This document shows positions 45,695 to 54,453 of a stretch of DNA of 64,000 nucleotides, piece after piece. Both the position numbers and the translations under genes were made by a program. The stretch's first letter is position 1. Every line of letters begins with the position of its first letter. The stretch comes from Rahnella variigena (GTDB lineage: Bacteria > Pseudomonadota > Gammaproteobacteria > Enterobacterales > Enterobacteriaceae). Under the pieces are notes generated by a model. The model saw only the letters and a list, made by a program, of their open reading frames with translations, searched no databases and was not told where the DNA came from. The stretch spans positions 1 to 64,000 of the forward strand of contig NZ_NSDJ01000002.1 in assembly GCF_003610915.1 (NCBI RefSeq), written 5' to 3'.

Positions 45695-46752
45695 CCATGC
45701 AAATCCCGGCTCCCGCTTCAAAGCAAACGGCGCGGATGTCATTCCCCGCCGGACGTATCGGCAAACGGCTGGTGCAGGTGGCGGTCACACTGTTTGGCTT
45801 GCTGTTGCTGACTTTTTTTATTGGCCGCGTGATGCCGGTGGATCCGGTGCTGGCGATTGTCGGACCGGACGCCGACCACAGCACCTATGAACAGGTTTAC
45901 CACCAGCTCGGTTTTGATAAACCGTTGTGGACGCAGTTCGGCATCTACCTTTCCGGGCTGGCGCACGGCGATTTAGGCAACGCGCTGCTGACCGGCAAAC
46001 CGGTGACGCAGGACATTCTGCGCGTGTTCCCGGCCACCATGGAACTGGCGACGCTGGCGATCATTCTTGGCGCAGGCGTCGGCATACCGTTAGGTGTGCT
46101 GGCGGCGGCAAAACGCAACAGTATTGCGGATTACGTGGTGCGCATCATCAGTCTGGCCGGTTATTCCACGCCGATATTCTGGGTCGGCATGATGGGTTTA
46201 CTGGTGTTTTATGCCTGGCTCGGTTGGGTAGGCGGTGCCGGACGGGTAGATTTCAGCCTCGACGGGCAGGTCACCCGCCACAGCGGATTTATGCTGATTG
46301 ACGCGCTGATCGCCGGAAACTGGGAAGTGTTTCGCAACGCGCTTAATCACCTGATCCTGCCTGCGTCGCTACTCGGCTTTCATTCGCTGGCCTACATCAG
46401 CCGCATGACCCGCAGCTTTATGCTGGCGCAACTTTCACAGGAATTCATTATCACTGCCCGCGTCAAAGGGCTGAGTGAATGGCATGTGCTGTGGAATCAC
46501 GCCTTCCGCAACATTCTGGTTCAGTTGCTGACCGTGGTGGCGCTGGCGTACGGCTCGCTGCTCGAAGGCGCGGTGCTGATTGAAACCGTGTTTTCCTGGC
46601 CTGGCTTTGGTTCGTATCTCACCAGCAGCCTGATGCTGGGTGACATGAACGCGGTGATGGGCTGCGTGCTGCTGGTCGGCATGATTTTCGTGGTGCTGAA
46701 TTTGCTCTCTGACCTGCTCTATCAGGTCTTTGACCCGAGGACAAAAGTATGA
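45691..46752 (+). CDS. ABC importer permease, DppB-like
   Basis: 353 residues; six membrane segments and the EAA loop (ITARVKGLSEWHVLWNHAFRN). Overlaps the binding-protein stop by 4 bp. Confidence 0.87.
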   Translation: MTMQIPAPASKQTARMSFPAGRIGKRLVQVAVTLFGLLLLTFFIGRVMPVDPVLAIVGPDADHSTYEQVYHQLGFDKPLWTQFGIYLSGLAHGDLGNALLTGKPVTQDILRVFPATMELATLAIILGAGVGIPLGVLAAAKRNSIADYVVRIISLAGYSTPIFWVGMMGLLVFYAWLGWVGGAGRVDFSLDGQVTRHSGFMLIDALIAGNWEVFRNALNHLILPASLLGFHSLAYISRMTRSFMLAQLSQEFIITARVKGLSEWHVLWNHAFRNILVQLLTVVALAYGSLLEGAVLIETVFSWPGFGSYLTSSLMLGDMNAVMGCVLLVGMIFVVLNLLSDLLYQVFDPRTKV

Positions 46753-47654
46753 CGATTTCCCTCGATTCCGTCACGCTCAGCGCAGGCGACGAAAAACGTC
46801 AGCGCGTGAAAAGGGCGTTTGGCCGCGTGGGCCATTTTCTGTGGCAGATGGCCTGTAATCCGCTGACGGCCATCGGCGGCGCGATAGTTCTGGTGCTGAT
46901 GATTGTGGCGATTTTTGCGCCGTGGATCGCGCCGTTTCATCCGCTGGTGCAGGATTTAAACAACGCGCTCAGCCCGCCGTCGGCAGCGCACTGGTTCGGC
47001 ACCGACGAGTTTGGCCGCGATATTTTCAGCCGTCTGGTGTATGGCTCGCGCATCACTTTGTACATTGTGCTGCTGGTATCGGTCACCGTCGGGCCGCTTG
47101 GATTACTGTTAGGTGTCACCGCCGGGTATTTCGGCGGCAAAACCGACATGGTGCTGATGCGCGTCACCGATATTTTCATCTCTTTCCCGAGTCTGGTGCT
47201 GGCGCTGGCGTTTGTCGCCGCGCTCGGGCCGGGGCTGGAACATGTAGTGATCGCCATTACGCTCACCGCGTGGCCGCCAATTGCGCGTCTGGCGCGTGCT
47301 GAAACGCTCTCACTGCGACAGGCTGACTTTATCTCAGCGGTGCGTTTGCAGGGCGCGAGTCCGCTGCGGGTTTTGTGGCGTCACATTGTGCCGCTGTGCC
47401 TGCCGTCGGTGATCATCCGTATCACCATGAATATGGCCGGTATCATTCTGACTGCCGCCGGTCTGGGCTTCCTCGGCCTCGGCGCACAGCCACCGGATCC
47501 GGAGTGGGGCGCGATGATATCCAGCGGGCGTACGTACATGATGGAGTGCTGGTGGGTGGCGACTATTCCCGGTCTGACGATCCTGATTAACAGTCTGGCG
47601 TTCAACTTTTTAGGAGATGGCCTTCGTGACATTCTCGATCCCCGAAATGACTGA
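46749..47654 (+). CDS. ABC importer permease, DppC-like
   Basis: 301 residues, DppC type with HWFGTDEFGRDIFSRLVYG and EAA-like SAVRLQGASPLRVLWRHIVP. Overlaps the DppB-like gene by 4 bp and the ATPase gene by 8 bp. Confidence 0.87.
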   Translation: MTISLDSVTLSAGDEKRQRVKRAFGRVGHFLWQMACNPLTAIGGAIVLVLMIVAIFAPWIAPFHPLVQDLNNALSPPSAAHWFGTDEFGRDIFSRLVYGSRITLYIVLLVSVTVGPLGLLLGVTAGYFGGKTDMVLMRVTDIFISFPSLVLALAFVAALGPGLEHVVIAITLTAWPPIARLARAETLSLRQADFISAVRLQGASPLRVLWRHIVPLCLPSVIIRITMNMAGIILTAAGLGFLGLGAQPPDPEWGAMISSGRTYMMECWWVATIPGLTILINSLAFNFLGDGLRDILDPRND

Positions 47655-48492
47655 CGCTCAGGCGTTACTCGATGTGCAGGATTTGCACGTCAGTTTTGTG
47701 AATGGTCGTCAGGTGACGCAGGCGGTACGCGGCGTGTCTTTCCAGCTCGGACGCGAAAAACTGGCGATTGTCGGCGAATCCGGCTCGGGTAAATCCACCG
47801 TCGGTCGTGCGCTGTTGCATCTGCATCCGTCAAAAGCGCAGATCACCGCCAGCAAAATGCAGTTCGCCGATGTCGATTTGCTGCACGCCAGCCCGAAGCA
47901 GATGCGTCAGGTTCGCGGCAAACGGATTTCGATGATTATGCAGGACCCGAAATACTCACTGAATCCGGTGCTGTGCGTGGGCGATCAGATTGCCGAAGCG
48001 TGGCGGTCGCACCACAAATGTTCGTATCAGGATGCCAAACGCAAAGTGCTGAATATGCTCGACGTGGTGCGCATCCGGGATCCGGAACGGGTGTACGGTC
48101 TGTACCCGCATGAGATATCCGGCGGGCAGGGACAGCGCATCATGATTGCAATGATGCTGATCACCGACCCGGAAATGGTGATCGCCGATGAACCGACCTC
48201 GGCGCTGGATGTGTCCGTGCGTTTACAGGTGCTGGCGCTGCTCGACGACCTGGTGAAAACGCGCGGTCTGGGGCTGATCTTTATCAGTCACGACATCAAT
48301 CTGGTGCGCAGTTTCTGCGATCGTGTGCTGGTGATGTACGCCGGACGCATCGTGGAATCCATCGCCGCTACCGATCTTGATAACGCGCAGCATCCGTACA
48401 CTCGCGGCCTGCTGAACGCGCTGCCGGACATGGATAACCGCCGTTATCCGCTGCCGGTGATGCAGCGGCAGGCCAGCTGGCTGACAGATTAA
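47647..48492 (+). CDS. ABC importer ATPase, DppD-like
   Basis: ATG 47647 overlaps the permease stop (ATGACTGA). 281 residues: Walker A GESGSGKST, signature ISGGQGQR, Walker B MVIADEPTSALD, and the C-terminal AQHPYTRGLLNALPD tail of oligopeptide ATPases. Confidence 0.88.
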   Translation: MTDAQALLDVQDLHVSFVNGRQVTQAVRGVSFQLGREKLAIVGESGSGKSTVGRALLHLHPSKAQITASKMQFADVDLLHASPKQMRQVRGKRISMIMQDPKYSLNPVLCVGDQIAEAWRSHHKCSYQDAKRKVLNMLDVVRIRDPERVYGLYPHEISGGQGQRIMIAMMLITDPEMVIADEPTSALDVSVRLQVLALLDDLVKTRGLGLIFISHDINLVRSFCDRVLVMYAGRIVESIAATDLDNAQHPYTRGLLNALPDMDNRRYPLPVMQRQASWLTD

Positions 48493-48501
48493 GGAACCGA
48501 C

Positions 48502-49287
48502 ATGACAGCTAAAACCATGATTGATGTGCGCAACCTGAACCTGACGTTTGGCGAAGGCGCGAAAACCACGCAGGTGCTGACGGATGTGAATATCGCCGTG
48601 CGTGAAGGCGAGATTTTCGGGCTGGTGGGCGAATCCGGTTCCGGTAAAACCACGGTGCTGAAATGTCTGGCGGGGTTGTTTACTCACTGGAAGGGCGAGC
48701 TGAAAATCGATGGCCAGCAGCTTGAGCACCGCATCGGACGCGACCGCTGTCGTCTGGTGCAGATGGTGTTTCAGGATCCTTACGGCTCCTTGCATCCGCG
48801 CCATACTATCGGCGACATTCTGGAAGAACCGCTGCAAATTCACCGTATCGACCAGCGTGATCAGCGCATTAATACCATTCTGGAGAAAGTCGGCCTGAAC
48901 CGTGCGTTCCGCAGCCGTTATCCGCATCAGCTTTCCGGCGGCCAGCGCCAGCGCGTGGCAATTGCGCGGGCGCTGATCCTCAAACCGCGCGTGTTACTTC
49001 TCGACGAACCGACTTCTGCGCTGGATGTGTCGGTACAGGCAGAAGTCCTCAATTTGCTGTTCGATCTTCAAAAAGAGGAAGGCCTGACTTATCTGATGGT
49101 CACCCACGATTTGGGTGTGATCGCCCATCTCTGCCAGCGCGTCGCGGTGATGAAATACGGCAAAATCCTTGAAACACTGGAAACCGATGCCCTGCTGCGC
49201 GGCGATATCACGGACGATTACACCCGCGTGCTGGTCGACGCCAGCCGTGACTACAGCCGTGAAATGGCGGCGAAAGTGATGTTATGA
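48502..49287 (+). CDS. ABC importer ATPase, DppF-like
   Basis: 261 residues: Walker A GESGSGKTT, PYGSLHPRHTIGDILEEPL, signature LSGGQRQR and Walker B VLLLDEPTSALD. Completes the DppBCDF-type importer; a terminator follows. Confidence 0.88.
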   Translation: MTAKTMIDVRNLNLTFGEGAKTTQVLTDVNIAVREGEIFGLVGESGSGKTTVLKCLAGLFTHWKGELKIDGQQLEHRIGRDRCRLVQMVFQDPYGSLHPRHTIGDILEEPLQIHRIDQRDQRINTILEKVGLNRAFRSRYPHQLSGGQRQRVAIARALILKPRVLLLDEPTSALDVSVQAEVLNLLFDLQKEEGLTYLMVTHDLGVIAHLCQRVAVMKYGKILETLETDALLRGDITDDYTRVLVDASRDYSREMAAKVML

Positions 49288-49312
49288 GACTGGGCTAGCA
49301 AGTAATTTACTG

Positions 49313-49352
49313 CCGCTGCATCGGGCATGATGCAGCGGTCAAGATTCTTTTT
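49313..49352 (+). terminator. Terminator of the enolase/ABC operon
   Basis: CCGCTGCATC pairs with GATGCAGCGG (10-bp perfect stem), then TCAAGATTCTTTTT. Confidence 0.88.
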
Positions 49353-49393
49353 CAATGGCTCACAAACCCTTCCTGATATTTCTATGCGGCATC

Positions 49394-49448
49394 TGTGTTT
49401 AATTCTATAATATTGTGTATTAAGTCTGATATTTAAGGTTTAAACACA
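49394..49448 (+). promoter_or_regulatory. Putative HipB operator
   Basis: TGTGTTTAA (49394-49402) and TTAAACACA (49440-49448) are exact inverted repeats flanking an AT-rich promoter with TATAATATT; the right arm ends 3 bp before the start. Fits an autorepressor site for the HTH protein encoded next. Confidence 0.6.
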
Positions 49449-49450
49449 AT

Positions 49451-49768
49451 ATGATGGATTTAAGTCTCAGCAGACCCGATGAAATTGTTAAAATGCTTTG
49501 TGACCGTCTGCGTAACGAACGGCTGTCACAGCAAATGACACAGGCTGATGTGGCAGCAAGGGCTGGCGTCGGCGTTAATACGGTTTCCAATCTCGAATCG
49601 GGAAAAAATGTGGGCTTTGAGAATGTGATCAGAGTAGCGATGGTACTTGGACGCCTGAGCGAACTCGAAGAACTTTTTAAGCCGAAAGTTGACAGTCTGG
49701 ACGACATTCTCCGCTATGAAAGTAGCCTGAAACGCCAGCGGATCAGAAAGAAGACTGACGATGCCTGA
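49451..49768 (+). CDS. hipB: HipB-like antitoxin, XRE helix-turn-helix
   Basis: 105 residues; XRE HTH at about 16-65 (QQMTQADVAARAGVGVNTVS, NLESGKNVGFENVIRVA). C-terminal part KLKR-like tail rich in basic residues (SLKRQRIRKKTDD) probably meets HipA. Overlaps the hipA start by 8 bp, standard toxin-antitoxin coupling. Start could also be the second ATG, 3 bp on. Confidence 0.85.
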   Translation: MMDLSLSRPDEIVKMLCDRLRNERLSQQMTQADVAARAGVGVNTVSNLESGKNVGFENVIRVAMVLGRLSELEELFKPKVDSLDDILRYESSLKRQRIRKKTDDA

Positions 49769-51026
49769 TAAAATAGAAGTGTATTACGAAGGATGGAGCG
49801 AACACTGGCTGTTGGGAACTCTAGTGTCTTCCACTGCGCTTACCGGTCGTCCGGTCATCTTGTTCGAATACAGTGATGAAGCCTTACGCAAAGGGCTGGA
49901 ATTGTCTTCATATACGCTGCCGTTGCGCGGGTCCAAACTACGCAGAGAATTTCCCTTACATCAGCTGGGTTTGCCTGCGCCTGTCTATGACTCATTACCC
50001 GACGGTTGGGGGATGCTCCTGATGGACAGATTGTTCAGACAGCGTGGTCTCAACGCAGCGCGGATTGGGCCGCTGGAGCGACTCACCTATATCGGAAGTA
50101 ATGCGATGGGGGCGATGTCATTCCGGCCTGCGCAACCGGAAGCATCTCCTCCTGAAGAAGACATTCCGCTCGTTCAATTAGCGTCTGAAGTTCAGGAAGT
50201 ACTCGATGGTGAAGGTGGCGAGTTTTTGCAAAGATTGATGAAAATGGGTGGATCTCCGCAAGGTGCGAGACCCAAAGCGTTGCTTTGCCGTGATCCTGTG
50301 ACGGGGATATTTACGACTAAGTCTGCTCCAGACCTGGAAAACTGGCTGATTAAATTTCCTGCCCGGCAGGAACATCCTGAAGTCTGTGCCATTGAGGCGG
50401 TCTATGCGCAAAGTCTGCGCAACTGCAATATTGTCACGCCGGATTCTCAGTATTTCAGTCTGCCGGGTGGGCAAGCTGCATTCGCCAGTAAACGTTTTGA
50501 CCGCCAACAAGGGGTGAGAGTACCCATGCAAAGTCTCGCCGCATTCACCGGCGCTAACTACCAGTCCCCCGGGGCGCTCGATTACACCAATTTTTTACGT
50601 GCCACGCAGATGTGTACGAATGATGTTCGTGAAAAAGCTCGCGCGTTTGAGCGAGCGGTATTCAATATTGCGTTCAATAACCGCGACGACCATCCAAAAA
50701 ATTTCTCTTACCTGATGGCATCTTCGGGTCAATGGACACTGGCACCGGCTTACGATGTCACTTATTGCGACGGGCCAGGCGGTTATCATCAGATGGATGT
50801 GATGGGTGAGGCACTCGACATCGAAAGGAAACATGTCATGGCGCTGGGCATGCAGGAAGCTGAATTAACCTCTCAGGAAACAGAACTTATTATTGAGAAA
50901 ATATGTGAAGCTGCTGCCAGTTTTGCCGCGTTGTGTCAGGAGATGTTCCACCATCAAATCACGTTCGAAACGCGCAATACGATCCAGGCAACCATTAATG
51001 CCAATATAAAGCGGCTTTCAAACTAG
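49761..51026 (+). CDS. hipA: HipA-like serine/threonine kinase toxin
   Basis: 421 residues. Glycine-rich ATP loop GGSPQGARPKAL (163-174), catalytic loop FNNRDDHPKNFSYL (305-318) and metal-binding APAYDVTY (328-335). E. coli HipA phosphorylates glutamyl-tRNA synthetase and causes persistence; this protein belongs to the same fold but a distinct branch (an YEGWSEHWLLGTL start), so its target may differ. Confidence 0.88.
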   Translation: MPDKIEVYYEGWSEHWLLGTLVSSTALTGRPVILFEYSDEALRKGLELSSYTLPLRGSKLRREFPLHQLGLPAPVYDSLPDGWGMLLMDRLFRQRGLNAARIGPLERLTYIGSNAMGAMSFRPAQPEASPPEEDIPLVQLASEVQEVLDGEGGEFLQRLMKMGGSPQGARPKALLCRDPVTGIFTTKSAPDLENWLIKFPARQEHPEVCAIEAVYAQSLRNCNIVTPDSQYFSLPGGQAAFASKRFDRQQGVRVPMQSLAAFTGANYQSPGALDYTNFLRATQMCTNDVREKARAFERAVFNIAFNNRDDHPKNFSYLMASSGQWTLAPAYDVTYCDGPGGYHQMDVMGEALDIERKHVMALGMQEAELTSQETELIIEKICEAAASFAALCQEMFHHQITFETRNTIQATINANIKRLSN

Positions 51027-51089
51027 CGTCTTGACAGAATAATGGAGACCCTTTAATTTCATTGATACTATCAACAATCAGGGTTAATC

Positions 51090-51974
51090 ATGTCGGCCAT
51101 TCACACGATCCGTACCGAGCTCCGCTATCTTGTCAGGGAGCTCGGGCTGCTGGATAAAAACTGTTTTCGCTCGGGTTTATCCCTGACACAGGCGCATCTG
51201 CTGACCTATCTGTCGAAGAATGGCGTGACGTCTTTTGCCGAATTATGTCTGCAGCTGAGTATGGATAAGGCGTCACTGAGCCGGACGCTGAACGTGCTGG
51301 CCGGGAAAAATTATGTTGAACCGGTGGCGGGTGTCAAAGACAAACGGCAGAAAAGTTTTCAGCTGACGGCGGCGGGTGCGCGGAGTTTAGAGACGGCGGA
51401 TGACGCGGCGGATAATGAATTATCATTTATCGATAATGCAATGGCGTTGCAGGATGCGCAGGAAATAATAAACGGGTTACGTGCGCTGAGAATTAACACC
51501 TTCCGGCGTAATGCTGCACGTCATCCGCAAAGAATACAAATTGAAATAATGCGCAGTAATTACCTGCCGGAAGTGACGAAACTATTAACTGAGACCTTTG
51601 CGCAGGAGCAGAATATTCCGGCGGAACTGATTTCATTACCGCCGCAGTTGAAAAGTCAGTGCTGGATAGTCCGCTCGGGGGAATATGTTATGGGCACCGT
51701 TTCCTGCTGGTATGAAAATAATCACTGGCACTGGGGACGGTTTGCGGTGAATCCGTGCTATCGCGGAATGGGGATCGGTAAACAACTGGCGCGTGTTTCA
51801 TTGCAGGAGATGCTGGAGCAAACGGATAAAGTGCTGCTGGATGCGCGGGATTCCACGGTGAAAATCATCAGTGATCTGGGCGGTGTAATCACCGGCCCGA
51901 CCACCGATTTTTACGGTATGCCGATTACACCGATGCGCCTTAAAAAAGAAGATTTTCAAAACGCGACCGCCTGA
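51090..51974 (+). CDS. MarR-GNAT fusion: regulator with acetyltransferase domain
   Basis: 294 residues. Residues 1-135 are a MarR winged helix (LSLTQAHLLTYLSKNGVTSF, LSMDKASLSRTLNVLAGKNY, VKDKRQKSFQLTAAG). Residues 150-294 form a GNAT fold with the acetyl-CoA loop NPCYRGMGIGKQLAR. Such fusions are known but rare. Its stop lies in a terminator loop. Confidence 0.85.
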   Translation: MSAIHTIRTELRYLVRELGLLDKNCFRSGLSLTQAHLLTYLSKNGVTSFAELCLQLSMDKASLSRTLNVLAGKNYVEPVAGVKDKRQKSFQLTAAGARSLETADDAADNELSFIDNAMALQDAQEIINGLRALRINTFRRNAARHPQRIQIEIMRSNYLPEVTKLLTETFAQEQNIPAELISLPPQLKSQCWIVRSGEYVMGTVSCWYENNHWHWGRFAVNPCYRGMGIGKQLARVSLQEMLEQTDKVLLDARDSTVKIISDLGGVITGPTTDFYGMPITPMRLKKEDFQNATA

Positions 51975-51985
51975 CCGGTCGCGTT
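51960..51985. terminator. Bidirectional terminator between the MarR-GNAT gene and digH
   Basis: AACGCGACCG and CGGTCGCGTT form a perfect 10-bp stem; the stop codon of the plus-strand gene lies in the loop. The minus-strand side is followed by TTTTGAAAATC, so it mainly serves digH. Confidence 0.8.
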
Positions 51986-51994
51986 CCTGTTGCC

Positions 51995-53344
51995 TCAGCC
52001 TGCGTTGCCCCATCTGCGTTTCAGGTAGCTGACGGCTTCCTGCGTCTGCGGCTGGTTGAGGTAGTTTTCCCTGAACAGAATCGTGCCCTGAATTTGCGGG
52101 TTGGATTCATTCATATCGAGCTGTTTTTTCAGCTCAGGCACGCCGCCGCTAATCATCCAGTCGGGTTCACTCTTCGAAGGTTCACCCACTTTATACAGTG
52201 CGACACCAATGTAGAGGCGCGTATGGGTGGGTTTCACCACTTCCGCCCACCACTGCGCCAGCACATCATAACGGGCGGCTTTGCGGGCAAAAGGCCAGTA
52301 AAGTTGCGGCGCGATGTAATCAAGCAAACCCTGCTGCACCCAGAGACGGGTATCGGCATACGCCTCATCATAGGCCGCCGCGCCAGAGGTGTAGGAACCT
52401 GCCGGATCGTGCGATACATTCCGCCAAACGCCTGCCGGACTGACGCCAAATTCCACGCCGGGTTTCAGCTGTTTAATGGTGCGTGAAACCTGCTCAATTA
52501 GCAGCTGGGTATTATGGCGTCGCCAGTCGGCTTTCGAGGCAAATCCGTGTCCGTAGCGCCGGAACGTCAGATTATCGTCAAGCGTCGAACCCGGCGCTTC
52601 AGTATAGAAATAGTCATCAAACTGCACGCCATCCACCGGATAACGCGACACCACTTCGGCCACGATGCTGGTTATCCAGTCGCGCGCTTCGGGAATACCA
52701 GGGTCGAGCACAAAGCGGTCGCTGGCGGTGCGGATCCAGTCGCGGTGCAGGACAAATACGCTGGCAGGATGCAGTGGCAGCGTGTTGTTCAGCTCAGCCA
52801 CGGTAGAAGGTTTGGTGTTGACCGACACGCGGTAAGGGTTAAACCAGGCGTGGACCTTCATTCCGCGCTTATGCGCTTCATCGAGCATAAACTGCAACGG
52901 ATCATAGCCCGGATCCTGGCCGATTTTGCCGGTCAGCGTATCCGACCACGGCAGGATTTTAGAGGCCCACAGCGCCGTGCCATCCGGTTTCACCTGGAAG
53001 AATACGGTGTTTATTCCGAGACTTTGCAGCTTGTCGAGTTTGTCAGTCAGAGCCTTTTTCTGCTGGCTGATGCGTGCAGCCGGACTGCTGGCCGTCACCG
53101 AAGACACCGGCGGCCAGTCGAGACGGGAAACCGTCGCCAGCCATACACCGCGCACCGGTTCATGCGACTGCGCAGATTTACCCGGCAGTGGCTGTTTGGA
53201 CACCGGTGGCAGCGGCGTGACCAGTGATTTCGGCGGCTTCGAAGAGCAACTGGCCAGTAACAGCGCCAGCCCTATCAGGGTCGCTGATGTTTTGACGATC
53301 TTGATCGCTGAAATGTCTTGTGATCGGGCGATGATAAACTCCAT
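51995..53344 (-). CDS. digH: Glycosyl hydrolase DigH (YddW)
   Basis: 449 residues. Lipobox LLASC at Cys33, then a Pro-rich linker and a glycosyl-hydrolase-like-10 barrel: VRGVWLATVSRLDWPPVSS, KLQSLGINTVFFQVKPDG, HAWFNPYRVS, DGVQFDDYFY and GVSPAGVWRN. In E. coli DigH is an outer membrane lipoprotein that cleaves denuded peptidoglycan strands at septa. Confidence 0.92.
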   Translation of the reverse strand: MEFIIARSQDISAIKIVKTSATLIGLALLLASCSSKPPKSLVTPLPPVSKQPLPGKSAQSHEPVRGVWLATVSRLDWPPVSSVTASSPAARISQQKKALTDKLDKLQSLGINTVFFQVKPDGTALWASKILPWSDTLTGKIGQDPGYDPLQFMLDEAHKRGMKVHAWFNPYRVSVNTKPSTVAELNNTLPLHPASVFVLHRDWIRTASDRFVLDPGIPEARDWITSIVAEVVSRYPVDGVQFDDYFYTEAPGSTLDDNLTFRRYGHGFASKADWRRHNTQLLIEQVSRTIKQLKPGVEFGVSPAGVWRNVSHDPAGSYTSGAAAYDEAYADTRLWVQQGLLDYIAPQLYWPFARKAARYDVLAQWWAEVVKPTHTRLYIGVALYKVGEPSKSEPDWMISGGVPELKKQLDMNESNPQIQGTILFRENYLNQPQTQEAVSYLKRRWGNAG

Positions 53345-53433
53345 TTTTCTTGTAATCGCGGGGACAGGCAGCAGATTAGCTGCTTCGTGTCGCGTGCTTA
53401 ATGATCAGGATTAATTTTCACTGTAATCAGGCA

Positions 53434-54375
53434 TTAACGCAATTTCCCCAGACGCCTTTTTGCTATCCACTGGCGCAACATTCCTTCGGCGCTCACGGTC
53501 AGGATCCCCAGCATGATAAGCAGCGCACCGGCGATAAAGTTGATTTTCAGCGGTTCATGCAGAAAAACCACGCCCGCAATAATGCCGAAAACCGGCGTCA
53601 TAAACGAGAGGATCCCCAGACGCGAAGCCTGATAACGGCGCATCAGGCTGAACCACGCCAGATAACTGCCGAACGTCACGATCACGGTCTGAAATACCAT
53701 GCTGCTGACAGAAACCGGCGTCAGGCGAAACTGCGTCTGACCGGTCAGTAACGCCATGGCACCAAGCAAAACGAACGCGCCAGCCAGCTGATAAAACAGC
53801 GTCATGGTGGCGCTGCCGGAAGATAACGCGCTGCGACGCACCACGATAGTGGTCATGCCCCAAAAGGCACCGGCCAGCAGGCCGAAGAAATCGCCGAGCA
53901 GCATATTGCTGGCCTGCGGTGCCGTAGAATTATTGCCGCCAAACAGGAAAGCGACAACTACGCCGAGAAAGGTGATGCCGACGCCGGACCATTGCAGGCG
54001 GCTCAGGCGTTCTTCCGGCACCAGAAAATGCAGACCGAGCGCAGCGAAAATCGGTGCGGTATACAGGAAAACCGCCATGTGAGCGGCAGTCGTGAACCGC
54101 AGCCCTTCAGCGACAAACATAAATTCAACGGAGAACAGCAAACCGACCAGCAATCCGGGGCGCAGCGTCTGTGCGCTGAACGGGATTTTTCGCTGGCGGA
54201 TGAGCATCAGGATCATCACCGCCAGCCCCGCCATGCCCGAGCGCAGCGCCACCTGTAACAACGGCGTGATATCCGCTGCGGCGCTTTTGATCGCCACCTG
54301 CTGCATACCCCAGATAATACAAAGCCCAACCATCACGCTGCTGGCAAATCCGTCCAGCGGTTTACGCGAGTCCAT
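53434..54375 (-). CDS. EamA/DMT-family transporter
   Basis: 313 residues, ten membrane helices in two EamA repeats (GLCIIWGMQQVAIKSA and LLAGAFWGMTTIVVRRSALS). It follows the fused-permease gene by 78 bp with its own AGGAAG site and possibly its own promoter. DMT pumps of this kind export amino acids, purines, or opine metallophores. Confidence 0.83.
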   Translation of the reverse strand: MDSRKPLDGFASSVMVGLCIIWGMQQVAIKSAAADITPLLQVALRSGMAGLAVMILMLIRQRKIPFSAQTLRPGLLVGLLFSVEFMFVAEGLRFTTAAHMAVFLYTAPIFAALGLHFLVPEERLSRLQWSGVGITFLGVVVAFLFGGNNSTAPQASNMLLGDFFGLLAGAFWGMTTIVVRRSALSSGSATMTLFYQLAGAFVLLGAMALLTGQTQFRLTPVSVSSMVFQTVIVTFGSYLAWFSLMRRYQASRLGILSFMTPVFGIIAGVVFLHEPLKINFIAGALLIMLGILTVSAEGMLRQWIAKRRLGKLR

Positions 54376-54453
54376 TTTCTGTCTTCCTGTTCTGTCTTCT
54401 TGTCATAAATCAGTCCAACAGATTAGCGCGAAACTATAAATTCAGATAATGGT

